Notes under the pieces: generated by a model
Told to the model about the DNA's origin: nothing
What the model saw: the letters and a program-made list of their open reading frames with translations, nothing else
The model's database searches: none
DNA from: Macrostomum hystrix
Lineage: Eukaryota; Platyhelminthes; Macrostomidae
Reading direction: 5' to 3'
NCBI GenBank assembly: GCA_950097015.1
Contig: CATNEN010000038.1
Location: 21,623,501-21,687,500, forward strand
Length of the DNA stretch: 64,000 nt
Shown here: positions 61,965 to 64,000 of the stretch, piece by piece
Position numbering within the stretch: position 1 is the first letter of the stretch
How the letters are laid out: every line of letters starts with the position of its first letter
Made by a program: the position numbers and the translations under genes

Positions 61965-63590
61965 GATCTCACAATCTAATCTCTCACTGTCAGTAATTAT
62001 CTCACAATCTAATCTCTCACTGTCTGTAGTTATCTCACAATCTAATCTATCACTGTCTGTAGTTATCTCACAATCTAATCTCTCACTGTCTGTATTGATC
62101 TCACAATCTAATCTCTCCCTGTCTGTAATTATCTCACAATCTAATCTCTCACTGTCTGTAATTATCTCACAATCTAATCTCTCACTGTCTGTAATTATCT
62201 CACAATCTAATCTCTCACTGTCTGTAATTATCTCACAATCTAATCTCTGACAGTCTGTAATTATCTCACAATCTAATCTCTCACTGTCTGTAATTATCTC
62301 ACAATCTAATCTCTCCCTGTCTGTAGTTATCTCACAATCTAATCTTTCACTGTCTGTAATTATCTCACAATCTAATCTCTCACTGTCTGTAATTATCTCA
62401 CAATGTAATCTCTCACTGTCTGTAGTTATCTCACAATCTAATCTCTCACTGTCTGTAATTATCTCACAATCTAATCTCTCACTGTCTGTAATTATCTCAC
62501 AATCTAATCTCTCATTGTCTGTAATTATCTCACAATCTAATCTCTCACTGTCTGTAGTTATCTCACAATCTAATCTCTCACTGTCTGTAATTATCTCACA
62601 ATCTAATCTCTCACTGTCTGTAATTATCTCACAATCTAATCTCTCACAATCTGTAATTATCTCACAATCTAATCTCTCACTGTCTGTAATTATCTCACAA
62701 TCTAATCTTTCACTGTCTGTAATTATCTCACAATCTAATCTCTCCCTGTCTGTAGTTATCTCACAATCTAATCTTTCACTGTCTGTAATTATCTCACAAT
62801 CTAATCTCTCACTGTCTGTAATTATCTCACAATGTAATCTCTCACTGTCTGTAGTTATCTCACAATCTAATCTCTCACTGTCTGTAATTATCTCACAATC
62901 TAATCTCTCACAATCTGTAATTATCTCACAATCTAATCTCTCACTGTCTGTAATTATCTCACAATCTAATCTCTCACTGTCTGTAATTATCTCACAATCT
63001 AATCTCTCCCTGTCTGTAGTTATCTCACAATCTAATCTTTCACTGTCTGTAATTATCTCACAATCTATTCTCTCACTGTCTGTAATTATCTCACAATGTA
63101 ATCTCTCACTGTCTGTAGTTATCTCACAATCTAATCTCTCACTGTCTGTAATTATCTCACAATCTAATCTCTCACTGTCTGTAATTATCTCACAATCTAA
63201 TCTCTCATTGTCTGTAATTATCTCACAATCTAATCTCTCACTGTCTGTAGTTATCTCACAATCTAATCTCTCACTCTCTGTAATTATCTCACAATCTAAT
63301 CTCTCACTGTCTGTAATTATCTCACAATCTAATCTCTCACAATCTGTAATTATCTCACAATCTAATCTCTCACTGTCTGTAATTATCTCACAATCTAATC
63401 TCTCACTGTCTGTAATTATCTCACAATCTAATCTCTCACTGTCTGTAATTATCTCACAATCTAATCTCTCACTGTCTGTAATTATCTCACAATCTAATCT
63501 CTCACTGTCTGTAGTTATCTCACATTCCAATCTCACCCTGTCTGTAATTATCTCACATTCCAATCTCACCCTGTCTGTAATTATCCTAAT
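61965..63590. repeat. 33-bp minisatellite, about 49 copies, with higher-order structure
   Basis: Units are taattatctcacaatctaat then ctctcactgtctg. Marker variants recur at multiples of 33: ctcattg at 62511 and 63204 (693 bp), caatgtaat at 62401, 62830 and 63094 (429 and 264 bp). A 553-codon frame on the minus strand (ITDSERLDCEI repeats) has an ATG and no introns, but variation among units is mostly amino-acid changing. Confidence 0.97.
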
Positions 63591-64000
63591 TTTTTGCATT
63601 TAAAGCAATTGAATCTTACGTTCGAAAATGTTATATTTATGCGTGACCTCTTGTTTATCAATTTGTCCGCATGCAGTTTAAGGTCAAACATTTTTGTTTA
63701 AACTAGCTGCACACTTCCTCGACTGAAAACGAAGCATCGATTTCTTAGAAAGCTCTCATTTTCGGCACGCAAGCGATGAAAGGAAATAATATAGCTATAT
63801 AGCTATAAAATGAGAAAATGAATTTGCATTAAAATGTGTGCATCATATAAGCAGAAAGTTAAACGAATAATTTGCAAGACAAGACAAGTCAAACCTAGAA
63901 TAATCGCAGTAATCCAAAATTTATGTAAACAATCTATTCATTTTCACACTTTATTTTCGAGAAGAATAAGCCCCTATACAAAAAATATTTTTTCCTCCAG
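63591..64000. other. Right-edge AT-rich sequence
   Basis: No gene or repeat recognised before the window ends. Confidence 0.5.

Noticed and set aside
61938-63599. 553-codon repeat protein on the minus strand
   Set aside because: Not annotated as a gene because unit differences are mostly amino-acid changing and the other strand is open as well; kept as a checkable observation.

Overview
The window is nuclear DNA of an animal, most likely an invertebrate bilaterian. The genes have many introns with GT-AG borders and metazoan families: an ABCC/MRP transporter, otopetrin, an SLC9-like exchanger and a peptide GPCR. There are tRNA-derived SINEs, a Gypsy fragment, a hAT-like remnant and fold-back elements. 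I cannot name the species. A lophotrochozoan (for example a flatworm) or an arthropod would both fit. By my estimate about 27 kb of the 64 kb is tandem-repeat DNA, with a different unit in almost every large intron and intergenic gap.

Layout. 1-1243: broken Gypsy pol fragment (+). 1619-2037: lone SLC16/MCT-like exon (+). 2918-4022: 17-bp array. 4973-5580: fold-back element. 6625-7425: hAT-like remnant split by a 229-bp MITE with a 9-bp target duplication. 8169-27951: complete ABCC gene (+), 14 exon positions, 1,706-1,712 aa. 28084-33500: three arrays. 33847-45872: SLC9 (NHE)-like gene (-), 8 exons, 583 aa. 46970-47640: 17-bp array. 47939-53967: otopetrin gene (+), 6 exons, 795 aa. 54589-54720: promoter-like or LTR-like block (-). 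55826-57522: rhodopsin-class peptide GPCR (-), 2 exons, 466 aa. 57731-64000: intergenic, mostly arrays. All exon chains were joined by hand. Every junction is GT-AG, phases match, and each coding total is divisible by three.

Main result. Exon position 11 of the ABCC gene exists in four tandem versions (21418-21734, 22249-22571, 23720-24030, 24724-25052). All encode the same segment of the second membrane domain, enter in phase 1 and leave in phase 0. Joining two versions, or skipping all, breaks the frame, so exactly one can be used. This looks like a mutually exclusive exon cassette giving one transporter gene four membrane-domain variants. I recall a similar organisation in Drosophila MRP, which should be checked.

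Second result. The SLC9-like protein keeps the family fold pattern but lacks the family's signature residues at the ion-coupling positions, suggesting a non-transporting or mechanistically changed exchanger.

The genes all encode membrane proteins: organic-anion export, possible proton handling (SLC9-like and otopetrin, head to head across 2.1 kb) and peptide reception. No direct functional link is shown by the sequence. ABCC and SLC9-like genes are tail to tail, as are otopetrin and the GPCR.
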